64,000 nucleotides of DNA. Origin: CAZRWD01 sp964603785. Its GTDB lineage: Bacteria; Fermentibacterota; Fermentibacteria; Fermentibacterales; Fermentibacteraceae. Below the pieces are notes generated by a model. The model made no database searches and was not told the DNA's origin. It saw nothing but the letters and a program-made list of their open reading frames with translations. The number at the start of each line of letters is the position of its first letter. The first letter of the stretch is position 1. This document shows positions 7,387-14,578 of this stretch, piece after piece. The stretch lies in the NCBI GenBank assembly GCA_964603785.1, contig CAZRWD010000001.1, forward strand, positions 553,490 through 617,489, written 5' to 3'. The position numbers and the translations under genes are program-made.

Positions 7387-7451
7387 CCGGACGGGACGTG
7401 AACCCGTAAATGCAAATCGGCCCGCGCCTTGGACGCGGGCCGATGCTGGTA
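7387..7451 (-). repeat. tRNA-Leu-3'-end-like repeat, copy B, abutting tRNA-Leu
   Basis: A direct repeat of 5736-5800. It begins at the CCA end of the real tRNA-Leu, then contains a perfect 11-bp hairpin (7416-7444) and a second T-arm-like segment. Copies A and B bracket paralogs 4 and 5. Confidence 0.65.
7416..7444 (-). terminator. Terminator of the secG-tRNA-Leu transcript
   Basis: Minus strand ATCGGCCCGCG pairs perfectly with CGCGGGCCGAT across a seven-base loop and is followed by TTGCATTT. It starts two bases after the CCA end of the tRNA. Confidence 0.7.
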
Positions 7452-7534
7452 CCGGGGACGGGACTTGAACCCGTACAGGCTATTCGCCCACTAGGCCCTC
7501 AACCTAGCGTGTCTGCCAATTCCACCACCCCGGC
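7447..7534 (-). tRNA. tRNA-Leu (anticodon GAG)
   Basis: An 88-nt class II tRNA. The acceptor arms GCCGGGG and CCCCGGT pair with one wobble, and the CCA end is encoded. The anticodon stem CTAGG/CCTAG encloses TTGAGGG (anticodon GAG, reading CUC/CUU). A long variable arm with a GGC/GCC stem and a T-arm ACGGG-TTCAAGT-CCCGT are present. It starts nine bases after secG, so the two are probably co-transcribed and the tRNA processed out. Confidence 0.95.
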
Positions 7535-7543
7535 ACCGCATGA

Positions 7544-7783
7544 CTATCGGCGGATGATCGCCAGTATGAACGAAGTGATCATGAAGATGACCGCCAGGAG
7601 GGTGGTCAGCTTCGACAGGAGCGTCGCGGCCCCCCTGGTCCCGAAGGAGGCGGTGAGTGCGCCGCCGCCGCCGAAGGCGCCGGAGAGCCCGTCTCCCTTG
7701 GACTTCTGCATCAGCACCACGGCGATGAGAAGAATGCAAGCAAGGATATGGATGAAGGAAAGCACTATAGCCATCTGGTTCAC
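7544..7783 (-). CDS. secG: Preprotein translocase subunit SecG
   Basis: 79 residues with two hydrophobic membrane segments (about 4-22 and 55-76) joined by a cytoplasmic loop with VLMQKSKGDGLSGAFGGGG, the SecG signature. SecG is the small accessory subunit of the SecYEG channel and helps SecA-driven protein export. Length and topology are normal. The start ATG has a GGAGGAG site. A TTGCCG-N18-TATATA promoter lies upstream, and tRNA-Leu follows after nine bases. Confidence 0.93.
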   Translation of the reverse strand: MNQMAIVLSFIHILACILLIAVVLMQKSKGDGLSGAFGGGGALTASFGTRGAATLLSKLTTLLAVIFMITSFILAIIRR

Positions 7784-7805
7784 TCCTCCTGCGACAACGC
7801 GCGCT

Positions 7806-7835
7806 TATATAGCGACGAGCGCCTCGCCTCGGCAA
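7806..7835 (-). promoter_or_regulatory. Promoter of secG-tRNA-Leu
   Basis: Minus strand TTGCCG (7830-7835), 18-base spacer, TATATA (7806-7811), 22 bases before the secG start. Confidence 0.5.
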
Positions 7836-7848
7836 TAGCTGAACGGCG

Positions 7849-7879
7849 TTGACAGAGAGAGCCCTCCTCTTCCTAGTAT
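7849..7879 (+). promoter_or_regulatory. Promoter of the 899-aa secreted protein
   Basis: TTGACA (7849-7854), 19-base spacer, TAGTAT (7874-7879). A GGAGGAGG ribosome site follows at about 7910-7917. The long spacer lowers certainty. Confidence 0.4.
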
Positions 7880-7923
7880 CATGAATCGTTTGTTGGTTGG
7901 ACTGATCATGGAGGAGGACCGGC

Positions 7924-10623
7924 ATGGCTCTGACCGTTGCAATCATCCTCTCCGGCGCCCTCGCGGGCATTCCGGGTCACTTCTGGCAGACCGGCATCGA
8001 GATCGACGGCAGCATCTCCACATGCATCGTGACAGAGGCGGAGGGGCATGCCGTCCCGACCCTCGTCAGCATCACACCCGCCCCACCCAGCGAAGGCTAC
8101 CGGGCCGACCAGCTGTGGGTGGATCGAGCCCATCAGAACGCGATAGCCGAGGAATGCACGATCTGCGGTTCCGGTGATGCGATCCTCGCGAGCTGGTATC
8201 TCAACAACCCCAGGCTCTCGCGATACGTGACATGCGGAGGCGGCACCCCCCTCTGGGTCTACCCGGCTTCGACCGCGGGCGGATCGGTGGACATCTCCTC
8301 GGGCGATTCGCCCATCTGGGGCGGTGCGAACGCCGCCATGGGAACAGCAGTCTGGCTCTCGGGGGGCTCGCAGCCATCCTTCGTCCTCGAGGGTGGCTCG
8401 AAGCAGGACATCTCCGACGACGGCTCCAGGCTGGTCTATGTGAACTCGCTGAATCACCTGGTCTGCGTGGACACAGCCACCCAGGGGGTCCTCTGGGACG
8501 TGCCCCTGGTCACGGTGGGCAACGGCGTCTACGGAGTGGACATCTGCGGGAATGCCACGCGTGTTCTGGTCAGCGCCTACGATGCCAGCACGGGAGCACA
8601 GGTATACAACATGTCCAACGGAGCCCTGGTCGGATCTGCGGTCGGCAACTACGGGCAGACCAAGGGCTGGATGGACTACTCCGGCAACCGCTTCGTTCTC
8701 GGTGACTTCAACGCAAGGATCAAGTGCTACCAGTGGTCGGGATCGGCCTGGACGCTGGCCGGCAACCTCGTCGCGGGCGATTCCTGGGTCACCGCCGTCG
8801 CCATAAGCGCTGACGGGCTCACGGCTGCCGGCGGAACCCTCGGATTCAGCCCCTACAGGGGTCGGGTGGTTGCGGTCGACTGGCCGTCGGGAGGCTCGCC
8901 CGCCTCAATGTGGCAGTACAACGCCTACGGAGACGAGGTGAGCTCCCTGGCGATCTGCGACGACGGATCGGTGATAGTCGCAGGCTCCTGGGGCACCTAC
9001 GGCGCCACCAGCGGTGACGTGTTCACTGCGTTCGATCATGACGGCGGAATCATCTTCAGGCTGCTGGACGACATAGACGAGCCCGGCTCGATCTTCAGCG
9101 TCGACGTCAGCGCCGACGGATCCTATGCGACCGCCTCCGGCAAGGCGGTTCACGCCCGCCTGATGGGCAACGGCGGCGAGGTATACGGAATCCAGATAAT
9201 GGACACCCAGCAGCACGATGTCGGGGTCATCGCGATCGTCTCACCGGTCGAGAACCAGCAGGTGGGCAACGTGGTCATCCCGCAGGTGACCGTCGCCAAC
9301 CTCGGGCTGGCGGCCGAGTCGTTCAACGTCTCGGCTGTGATCGAGACCGCGGGTGGGACCCCGGTATGGACAGGCAGCGCATCCGTGGCCTCGCTCGCGC
9401 CGGGCGGAACCGCCAATGTGTCGTTCTCGACCTGGACGGTTCCTTCCTTCGGGTCCTGGAACTTCAGGGCCCAGACCCTTCTCGCCGGCGACACATATCC
9501 GCAGAACGACACTCTCCAGGCAAGCGTGAGGGCATATCACGACGCGGAGGCGATGAGCATCGAGGCGCCCTACGAGCTGAACACCATCGGCATGGCGCTC
9601 TCCCCCGCCGTCATGGTCAGGAACGGCGGGACATACACTGAGTCGATGCAGGTGACCATGACGATCGACGGCCCGGGCGGGCAGGTCTACAACCAGACGG
9701 TGGGCTCCGCCGCTCTCGCCCCCGGAGCCACGGCCGTGGTCACGCTTCCCTCCTGGACTCCATCTCAGACAGGTTCGTACACGGCTGACGCCTCGGTGAC
9801 GGTTGCGGACGACTTCGTGCCGGACAACGACGAGAAGACCCTCCCGTTCGAAGTGACCTACGAGATCATCTACGAGGACGGCTCCTGGGAGTCCTACTAC
9901 TGGGTCGGCAGCCTGCAGGACGACATGTTCGCCACCCGCTTCACCCCGACGGTCTCCACGCCCTACACGGTGACCCAGTTCAGGGTGTTCGTGAACTCCG
10001 TCGAACCCTTCTCCTGGGGCATGCTCTGCTTCGACAACGGCTCGGGCCTGCCCGACGTCGCCAATCCCCTGTTCCAGGTCGACAACGTCTCGGCCCCCTC
10101 GTCGCCCGGATGGCTGGTGGTGCCGATCAATGTCTGGATAGACACCCCCGGCGACCTGTGGTTCGTGACCCACTGGCCCGACACCGATGTCCTCGGAGTG
10201 GGAACCGACACCGAGCAGCCGAGGCACAACCGCAGCTGGTGGCACAACACGTCCTCGGGCTGGGTGAACTTCACCTCGGGCGACTGGTCTTTCAGGCTGA
10301 CCGTCGAGCCCGAGACGGGCCTGGAGGGCGGAGGAGCGGTCGAGTTCCTCTCCATGGGTCTTCCGACCCCCAACCCCTTCACCGGGGCGGTGTCCATACC
10401 GGTCTCGATCCCCTCGACGGGAGCAATTGCCAGGGTGTCGGTATACGACATCACCGGAAGGTGCGTCCGGGTGGTTCATGAGGGCGGCCTGGCCGCCGGA
10501 CTGCAGAGCATCGCATGGGATGGGTGCTCGACCGACGGTGCACCGGTGCCCAGCGGGATCTACTTCGCCAGGCTCGAAGCGCCCGGGATGGGACTGTCGC
10601 GGAAGATGGTCCTTATCAGATAG
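7924..10623 (+). CDS. Large secreted multidomain protein (propeller, CARDB-like, jelly-roll, C-terminal sorting-like domain)
   Basis: 899 residues. It has a signal peptide (MALTVAIILSGALAG) and then a WD40/PQQ-like propeller (about 120-440) with repeats such as DISDDGSRLVYVNSLNHLVCVD and AISADGLTAAGGT. Two CARDB-like beta domains follow (about 460-640; VTVANLGLAAESFNVSA). A domain opening with IIYEDGSWES (about 645-790) is reminiscent of the YDDGTA core of the nearby paralogs. The protein closes with a FlgD-like/type IX-like C-terminal domain (about 805-899; VYDITGRCVRV, GIYFARLE, RKMVLIR). It is likely a surface or exported protein; binding partners are unknown. A strong hairpin follows the stop. 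Confidence 0.8.
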   Translation: MALTVAIILSGALAGIPGHFWQTGIEIDGSISTCIVTEAEGHAVPTLVSITPAPPSEGYRADQLWVDRAHQNAIAEECTICGSGDAILASWYLNNPRLSRYVTCGGGTPLWVYPASTAGGSVDISSGDSPIWGGANAAMGTAVWLSGGSQPSFVLEGGSKQDISDDGSRLVYVNSLNHLVCVDTATQGVLWDVPLVTVGNGVYGVDICGNATRVLVSAYDASTGAQVYNMSNGALVGSAVGNYGQTKGWMDYSGNRFVLGDFNARIKCYQWSGSAWTLAGNLVAGDSWVTAVAISADGLTAAGGTLGFSPYRGRVVAVDWPSGGSPASMWQYNAYGDEVSSLAICDDGSVIVAGSWGTYGATSGDVFTAFDHDGGIIFRLLDDIDEPGSIFSVDVSADGSYATASGKAVHARLMGNGGEVYGIQIMDTQQHDVGVIAIVSPVENQQVGNVVIPQVTVANLGLAAESFNVSAVIETAGGTPVWTGSASVASLAPGGTANVSFSTWTVPSFGSWNFRAQTLLAGDTYPQNDTLQASVRAYHDAEAMSIEAPYELNTIGMALSPAVMVRNGGTYTESMQVTMTIDGPGGQVYNQTVGSAALAPGATAVVTLPSWTPSQTGSYTADASVTVADDFVPDNDEKTLPFEVTYEIIYEDGSWESYYWVGSLQDDMFATRFTPTVSTPYTVTQFRVFVNSVEPFSWGMLCFDNGSGLPDVANPLFQVDNVSAPSSPGWLVVPINVWIDTPGDLWFVTHWPDTDVLGVGTDTEQPRHNRSWWHNTSSGWVNFTSGDWSFRLTVEPETGLEGGGAVEFLSMGLPTPNPFTGAVSIPVSIPSTGAIARVSVYDITGRCVRVVHEGGLAAGLQSIAWDGCSTDGAPVPSGIYFARLEAPGMGLSRKMVLIR

Positions 10624-10639
10624 AGGGTGGTCCTCGAGC

Positions 10640-10668
10640 GGGGCCGGGGGCCTGCGGTTCCCGGCCCC
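10640..10668 (+). terminator. Strong GC hairpin after the 899-aa protein gene
   Basis: A nine-base perfect stem (GGGGCCGGG with CCCGGCCCC) and an 11-base loop start 16 bases past the stop. Only a weak T-rich stretch follows, so it may work as a stability hairpin rather than an efficient intrinsic terminator. Confidence 0.5.
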
Positions 10669-10726
10669 GTCTGCGTCGGCGGGTCTCCGGAAATGACCGA
10701 TTTTCAAGATGTTGTCGGGCTTGTTC

Positions 10727-11182
10727 TTATGTATCTGATCCGAAAGATCTGAAAACCGAAGCGAGATGGCGGCCGGGGCAGGCGGTGCGGCAGCCGGGCA
10801 CGTCCCGGTGCAGGACCACGCCATCGCGCCCGATACCGTGTTCCTTCGTCAGGCGTGCGAGCAGCTCCCGCAGGGCCTCTCCCTGGGCGGCCCCAGGCTC
10901 CGTCTCCTCGAAGTTCCCCACCAGGCAGACCCCGATGCTCTCCAGGTTGTGGTCCCGTGCATGGGCTCCCACGGCCCAGACGGGCCTCCCCTCCTCCATT
11001 CGGCCTTCCGGGGTGAAGGTCCCGTTGCCGATGACGAAGTGGTAGCCGACGTCGTCCCAGCCGAAAACGCCCCGGTGCAGCACCCGGAAATGCGCGCAGG
11101 AGCCGCTGAGGGTCGCCGAGTGATGGACGACGATCATGCGTGTCGACTTCCTGCGGGTGAAGATGCCCGGATCCGGAGGCAC
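10727..11182 (-). CDS. N-acetylmuramoyl-L-alanine amidase (amidase_2/PGRP fold)
   Basis: 151 residues from GTG at 11182. RMIVVHHSAT, DVGYHFVIGNGTF, SIGVCLVGNF and VVLHRDVPGCRTACPGRHL give the zinc ligands (H of HHS, H of LHRD, C of ACPG) of the type-2 amidase fold, which cleaves the amide between N-acetylmuramic acid and the stem peptide. The frame stays open upstream with coding-like residues (PVPGGGYLEWLGLSGADA). The true start may therefore be a CTG at 11287 overlapping the previous stop as CTGA. Its last codons coincide with the 5' edge of an R1-like repeat. No signal peptide is seen with the GTG start. Confidence 0.8.
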   Translation of the reverse strand: MPPDPGIFTRRKSTRMIVVHHSATLSGSCAHFRVLHRGVFGWDDVGYHFVIGNGTFTPEGRMEEGRPVWAVGAHARDHNLESIGVCLVGNFEETEPGAAQGEALRELLARLTKEHGIGRDGVVLHRDVPGCRTACPGRHLASVFRSFGSDT

Positions 11183-11283
11183 GGCCAGCTCACGGCACCT
11201 CTCCTCGGTGAGGCCCGCAGGCGCGTCCGCCCCCGAAAGGCCCAGCCATTCGAGATAGCCTCCGCCGGGAACGGGGGCCCGGT

Positions 11284-12027
11284 TCAGGATCCCGCCCCTC
11301 CGTCCGAGTTCCTTATGGAGATGTCGCCCCTGCGCGTGGTGATCTTCAGTACCGGGCCGCCCGCCCCGATCCGCCCCGCGAGCCGCCCGGCCCCCGAGAC
11401 GGCCGAGGAGAGGGCGACTCCGTCGACGATGACCGAGCCCCTGCCGGTCTCCGCCTCGATGTCCGCGGAGAGACCCGCGCAGACCCCGACCTCTATCGAA
11501 CCCAGGACGGTCGAGATCACCGCACCCTCCGGCGGCACCGAGGCCACCTCCACGAGTATGTCGCCGTTGATCGTCCCTACGGACGCCGGTGACGCCCCGC
11601 CGAGGACCTCTATCACGCCGTTCCTGGAGTGAAGGGCCAGCGGGCCGGCCGGACCCTGGCAGCGGATGAAGCCGTTGCAGGTGGAGGCCCTGAGGGGACA
11701 GTCGAGACCCCTGACGACGATGTTGCCGTTGAGGGTCTCGATCTCCAGGGATCTGGCGTCGCCGGGGAGCATCACCTCCAGATCGACGGAGGCCTTCACC
11801 CTGCTCAGGGTGTATGACGACCGGACGACGAACGGAGGGCCCGGGTCGACCTCCACCTGGATGTACTTCGTATGCGGAAGGTCGGGCTCGACCATCCTCC
11901 TCGCCACCGCCGAGGGGGTCCTGCCCGGCCCGGCGAAGGCGGCGTGGACGGAGCCGTTCGAGTTCCTGAGGATCACAGGGGTGTCCGGCGGGATCGACAG
12001 GCTCCTCTCGACCTTCTCTTCAAGCAT
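11284..12027 (-). CDS. DUF4097-like beta-repeat protein
   Basis: 247 residues from the ATG at 12027 (GGGAGGAG site upstream; the frame extends further 5' but reads as non-coding). After a short charged N-terminus the protein is a run of right-handed beta-helix-like turns: LEIETLNGNIVVRGLDCP, STCNGFIRCQGPAG, SRNGVIEVLGG, GTINGDILVEV, STVLGSIEVGV, TGRGSVIVDG and TTRRGDISIRN. The NGxIxV pattern is typical of DUF4097/adhesin-like putative proteins. There is no signal peptide, so a cytoplasmic or peripheral location is possible. It overlaps or closely precedes the amidase gene. Confidence 0.65.
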   Translation of the reverse strand: MLEEKVERSLSIPPDTPVILRNSNGSVHAAFAGPGRTPSAVARRMVEPDLPHTKYIQVEVDPGPPFVVRSSYTLSRVKASVDLEVMLPGDARSLEIETLNGNIVVRGLDCPLRASTCNGFIRCQGPAGPLALHSRNGVIEVLGGASPASVGTINGDILVEVASVPPEGAVISTVLGSIEVGVCAGLSADIEAETGRGSVIVDGVALSSAVSGAGRLAGRIGAGGPVLKITTRRGDISIRNSDGGAGS

Positions 12028-12346
12028 TCTGCGGCTCCTCCCGTGGCTCTCCGGCCGGATCCGGACGCCGATCGCCGTCCGTCCCCGATGGTCGATAATA
12101 CTGCGAAGGCGGTGCCCGTGTCCGGCGCACCCGGGAAGCCGTCCGGAGCCGATCCCCGGGAGGGTTCCAGGCGGGAATGCCGTCCCGGGAATCCGCCGGA
12201 CGACATCCGGCAGCCCGGTCGCCGATGCGGCAGGTCTCTCCCGGTCTGACATCGATTTTGGGCGGGGCTACCGCACCGGCTGCCCGGCCGGGCATTATAT
12301 GCAGAACGGCTGCCGGGGGGTCGGCACCGTCATCCGGGAGGGGTCC
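12028..12346. other. Divergent intergenic region
   Basis: 319 bases between the DUF4097-like gene (minus) and the lipoprotein gene (plus). A TATAAT on the minus strand at 12294-12299 is far from the minus-strand start (about 270 bases). No -35 partner is clear and I see no RNA gene. Frames crossing it are arginine/glycine/proline-rich and look non-coding. Confidence 0.35.
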
Positions 12347-12685
12347 ATGAACAAACGCCTGCTGCTGCTTCTGGCGACAGCATCGCTGATGACGCTGCCG
12401 GCTTGTGACGATGCATCCTATCCCTTCATCCAGGTCAGCGCTCCGTACGAGATGTCGTTCACTCCGTCCGACTCCGGGACGGTCGACATCCTCGTCAGGG
12501 ACTGCTACCTCGCGCAGGTGGCCCTGGTGGAGCCGGGCGTGCCCGTCTCGGGCGGAACCACGGTCACGCGCACCTGGAACCTCGACGACGAGGACGGCCA
12601 GCCCGTGACGGACGGCCTGTACTTCGTCGAGGCGGCGCTCGACGGCGCCGTCTTCGAGACGATCCTCCTTGAGGTGAGGCAGTGA
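12347..12685 (+). CDS. Small lipoprotein with FlgD-like Ig fold
   Basis: 112 residues after a GGGAGGGG site. The leader ends in LMTLPACDDA, a good lipobox (LPAC). The mature part, VSAPYEMSFTPSDSGTVDILV ... TRTWNLDDEDGQPVTDGLYFVEA, matches the FlgD Ig-like layout, in which a WDGxDxxGxxVxxGxY turn is typical. It is probably anchored in the outer or inner membrane and acts as a binding module; no catalytic residues are seen. It overlaps the next gene by four bases (GTGA). Confidence 0.65.
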   Translation: MNKRLLLLLATASLMTLPACDDASYPFIQVSAPYEMSFTPSDSGTVDILVRDCYLAQVALVEPGVPVSGGTTVTRTWNLDDEDGQPVTDGLYFVEAALDGAVFETILLEVRQ

Positions 12686-13395
12686 GCCTCCTGCTCGTCC
12701 CGCTGCTCCTGCTCTCCTCCCCCGCGACCCCGCAGGAGGAGGGCTTCCAGCCGATGTACAAGATCGGCATCGGCTTCAACCTGGGCTTCCCCTCCATGTC
12801 GGACGAGGACCTGTTCGCGGACGAGATGAACGAGTCGGGGGTCGCCTTCGATCTGGACGCCGTTTCGACGGGAGGAGTCCTGGACCTGACGGTGGACGCG
12901 TCCGAGCGCCTCAAGATCCGCGGCGGCGTCGGCTTCGGCAGCTTCAACGGCGCCTACACCGAGGAGCACAGCGACTTCGACAACCTCGTCCTGGCCATCT
13001 TCACCCTTGGCCTCAGCACCCTCTTCGACTCGGAGGAGGAGGTCATCGACCTCCACGACAGCTATGTCTCCATCGAGGCCGAGGGGTACTACGTCCTCGC
13101 CAGGAACCCGGGTCTCGCCCTGTCCGTCGGAGGGGGCCCGGTCCTCACCTTCGCCAGCCGAAGCCTGGAGTCACCGCTCACCTCCGCGGAGGCCGACGGC
13201 TCGTCGCTGGGCTTCATGGGTTCGCTGAGGGTTGACCAGGAGGGCGACAACCGTCTCCTCGGGTGTCTGCCCGTGCTCTTCTTCGCCGAGGGAGGCTACA
13301 GGAACTCGACCGTCGAGCTGGAGGGTACCGATGGTTTCGAGCTCGACTTCTCGGGCCTGTTCGTGAGGACGGGAATAGGGCTGGGCTTCAGGTAG
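12682..13395 (+). CDS. Outer-membrane beta-barrel-like protein
   Basis: 237 residues from a GTG that overlaps the lipoprotein stop as GTGA. A short leader (MSLLLVPLLLLSSPATPQ) precedes alternating amphipathic strands (MYKIGIGFNLGFPSM, LKIRGGVGFGSFNGA, YVSIEAEGYYVLA, LALSVGGGPVLTF). The last strand ends in VRTGIGLGFR with a terminal aromatic-x, as in OMP barrels. The coupling to the lipoprotein suggests a lipoprotein-barrel pair. Its 3' end overlaps the convergent ComB-like gene by eight bases. Confidence 0.6.
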   Translation: MSLLLVPLLLLSSPATPQEEGFQPMYKIGIGFNLGFPSMSDEDLFADEMNESGVAFDLDAVSTGGVLDLTVDASERLKIRGGVGFGSFNGAYTEEHSDFDNLVLAIFTLGLSTLFDSEEEVIDLHDSYVSIEAEGYYVLARNPGLALSVGGGPVLTFASRSLESPLTSAEADGSSLGFMGSLRVDQEGDNRLLGCLPVLFFAEGGYRNSTVELEGTDGFELDFSGLFVRTGIGLGFR

Positions 13396-14029
13396 CCAGC
13401 GCCGCGAACACCGGGAAGCCCTCGCAGGAGCCGGTCAGGACGGGAACGGTGCGGGTGCCGTCCCGGGACAGGCAGAGGCCGGCATCACCGGGAGGAGTCC
13501 AGAAGTCCCCCGAGCGGAGGAACCTGTCCGCAGCCCCGGAGGCGGTTATCCTCCCCTCCAGCGCCTCGTAGTCGGGAACCCTCCCGCAGAGCAGATCCTC
13601 CAGGCAGTCGGCGAACGCCTCGTCCTCGACGGCAGGAGAGGTTCCCGAGTCCCCCATGCACACGATCGAGACAGTTGCGCTGCCGGAGCCGAGCACGAAT
13701 CGCGCGGTGGCGGATGCGTTGGCGAAGCAGGACAGGCATACCCCTGAAGCGCTGCTCCGCGACGCCAGGACCGCTCCCAGGGATCCCGCGCTGGTCGTGT
13801 GGATAACGGTCCTCCCGTCGAGGCGCATTCCGGAGAGCCTCGAAGGGGAGTTGCCCGTGTCGAATCCGGCGGGAGGCCTGCCCTCCCGCTCACCGGCCAG
13901 GACCCAGCACGGGTTCCTTATCTTCAGTCCCGAGGCGGACTCGAGTGTGTCGACCTCGATCAGGCGCGAGGCCCCCCGGTCCAGCGCCGTGCATGCGAAG
14001 GTGCAGGCACGGAAGACGTCGACGATCAC
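13388..14029 (-). CDS. 2-phosphosulfolactate phosphatase (ComB)-like protein
   Basis: 213 residues from GTG at 14029. VIVDVFRACTFACTALDRGA, TTSAGSLG and CFANASATARF correspond to the ComB family (VIDVxRAxT, then a TTxxG turn). In its studied members ComB removes phosphate from 2-phosphosulfolactate in coenzyme M synthesis. In bacteria lacking coenzyme M the role is not established. ComB proteins normally have about 20 residues before this motif. The frame supplies them (RILRSGLAAGAAAAEGLA) if translation starts at a CTG at 14098 that overlaps the peroxiredoxin stop as CTGA. The listed start is therefore probably too short. Confidence 0.7.
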   Translation of the reverse strand: MIVDVFRACTFACTALDRGASRLIEVDTLESASGLKIRNPCWVLAGEREGRPPAGFDTGNSPSRLSGMRLDGRTVIHTTSAGSLGAVLASRSSASGVCLSCFANASATARFVLGSGSATVSIVCMGDSGTSPAVEDEAFADCLEDLLCGRVPDYEALEGRITASGAADRFLRSGDFWTPPGDAGLCLSRDGTRTVPVLTGSCEGFPVFAALAT

Positions 14030-14094
14030 TGCAAGCCCCTCCGCAGCGGCTGCTCCCGCGGCGAGCCCGCTCCTGAGTATGCGGAGGCGCCCGG

Positions 14095-14553
14095 TCAGGA
14101 CTGGCTCAGTACGCCGAGGACCTCGTCGATGTCGGGCAGTTCCGGGATGTCGTACACCCTGGTCCAGAGGACCCTTGCCTGCTCGTCGACCAGGATGTTG
14201 GCGCGCTCCGAGAAGCCTTCGACATCCCTGAGGAGGCCCAGCCTCCCGGCTATACCCCCGTGCGGCCAGAAGTCCGAGAGGATGCGGAGGCTTCGAAGAC
14301 CGATCTCCTTGCTCCAGGCATGCTTCGCCGGCCAGGCGTCCACGCTTATCCCAACGGGGACGGAGTTCATGGACTCGAACCTGTAGAAGGCGTCCTCGAG
14401 GGTCTGCATCTGCCTGGTGCAGACCGGCGTGAATGCAAGGGGATGGAACGAGAGGAGGACCTTCCGGCCCCTGAGGTCAGCCAGGGTGAAATCGTTGTTG
14501 TGCTGGTCCTTGAGCGCGAAGTCCTCGATGTAGTCGCCCGTGGATATGTACAT
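14095..14553 (-). CDS. Peroxiredoxin (AhpC/TSA family, 1-Cys type)
   Basis: 152 residues. FALKDQHNNDFTLADLRGRKVLLSFHPLAFTPVCTRQM holds the peroxidatic cysteine (about residue 45) in the P-x3-T-x2-C motif. It is the only cysteine in the protein, so recycling must use an external thiol. The family reduces hydrogen peroxide and organic peroxides. Domain length is normal for AhpE-type proteins. The gene lies between a TlpA-like lipoprotein and the ComB-like gene on the same strand, in keeping with thiol chemistry. Confidence 0.88.
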   Translation of the reverse strand: MYISTGDYIEDFALKDQHNNDFTLADLRGRKVLLSFHPLAFTPVCTRQMQTLEDAFYRFESMNSVPVGISVDAWPAKHAWSKEIGLRSLRILSDFWPHGGIAGRLGLLRDVEGFSERANILVDEQARVLWTRVYDIPELPDIDEVLGVLSQS

Positions 14554-14578
14554 GCAGCACTCCTTCCGCTGCAGCAGG

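Noticed and set aside
7924..10623. Membership of the 899-aa protein in the WGxIK family
   Set aside because: It has an IIYEDGSWES segment like the YDDGTA core but lacks the WGxIK tail, ending instead in a FlgD/type IX-like domain.
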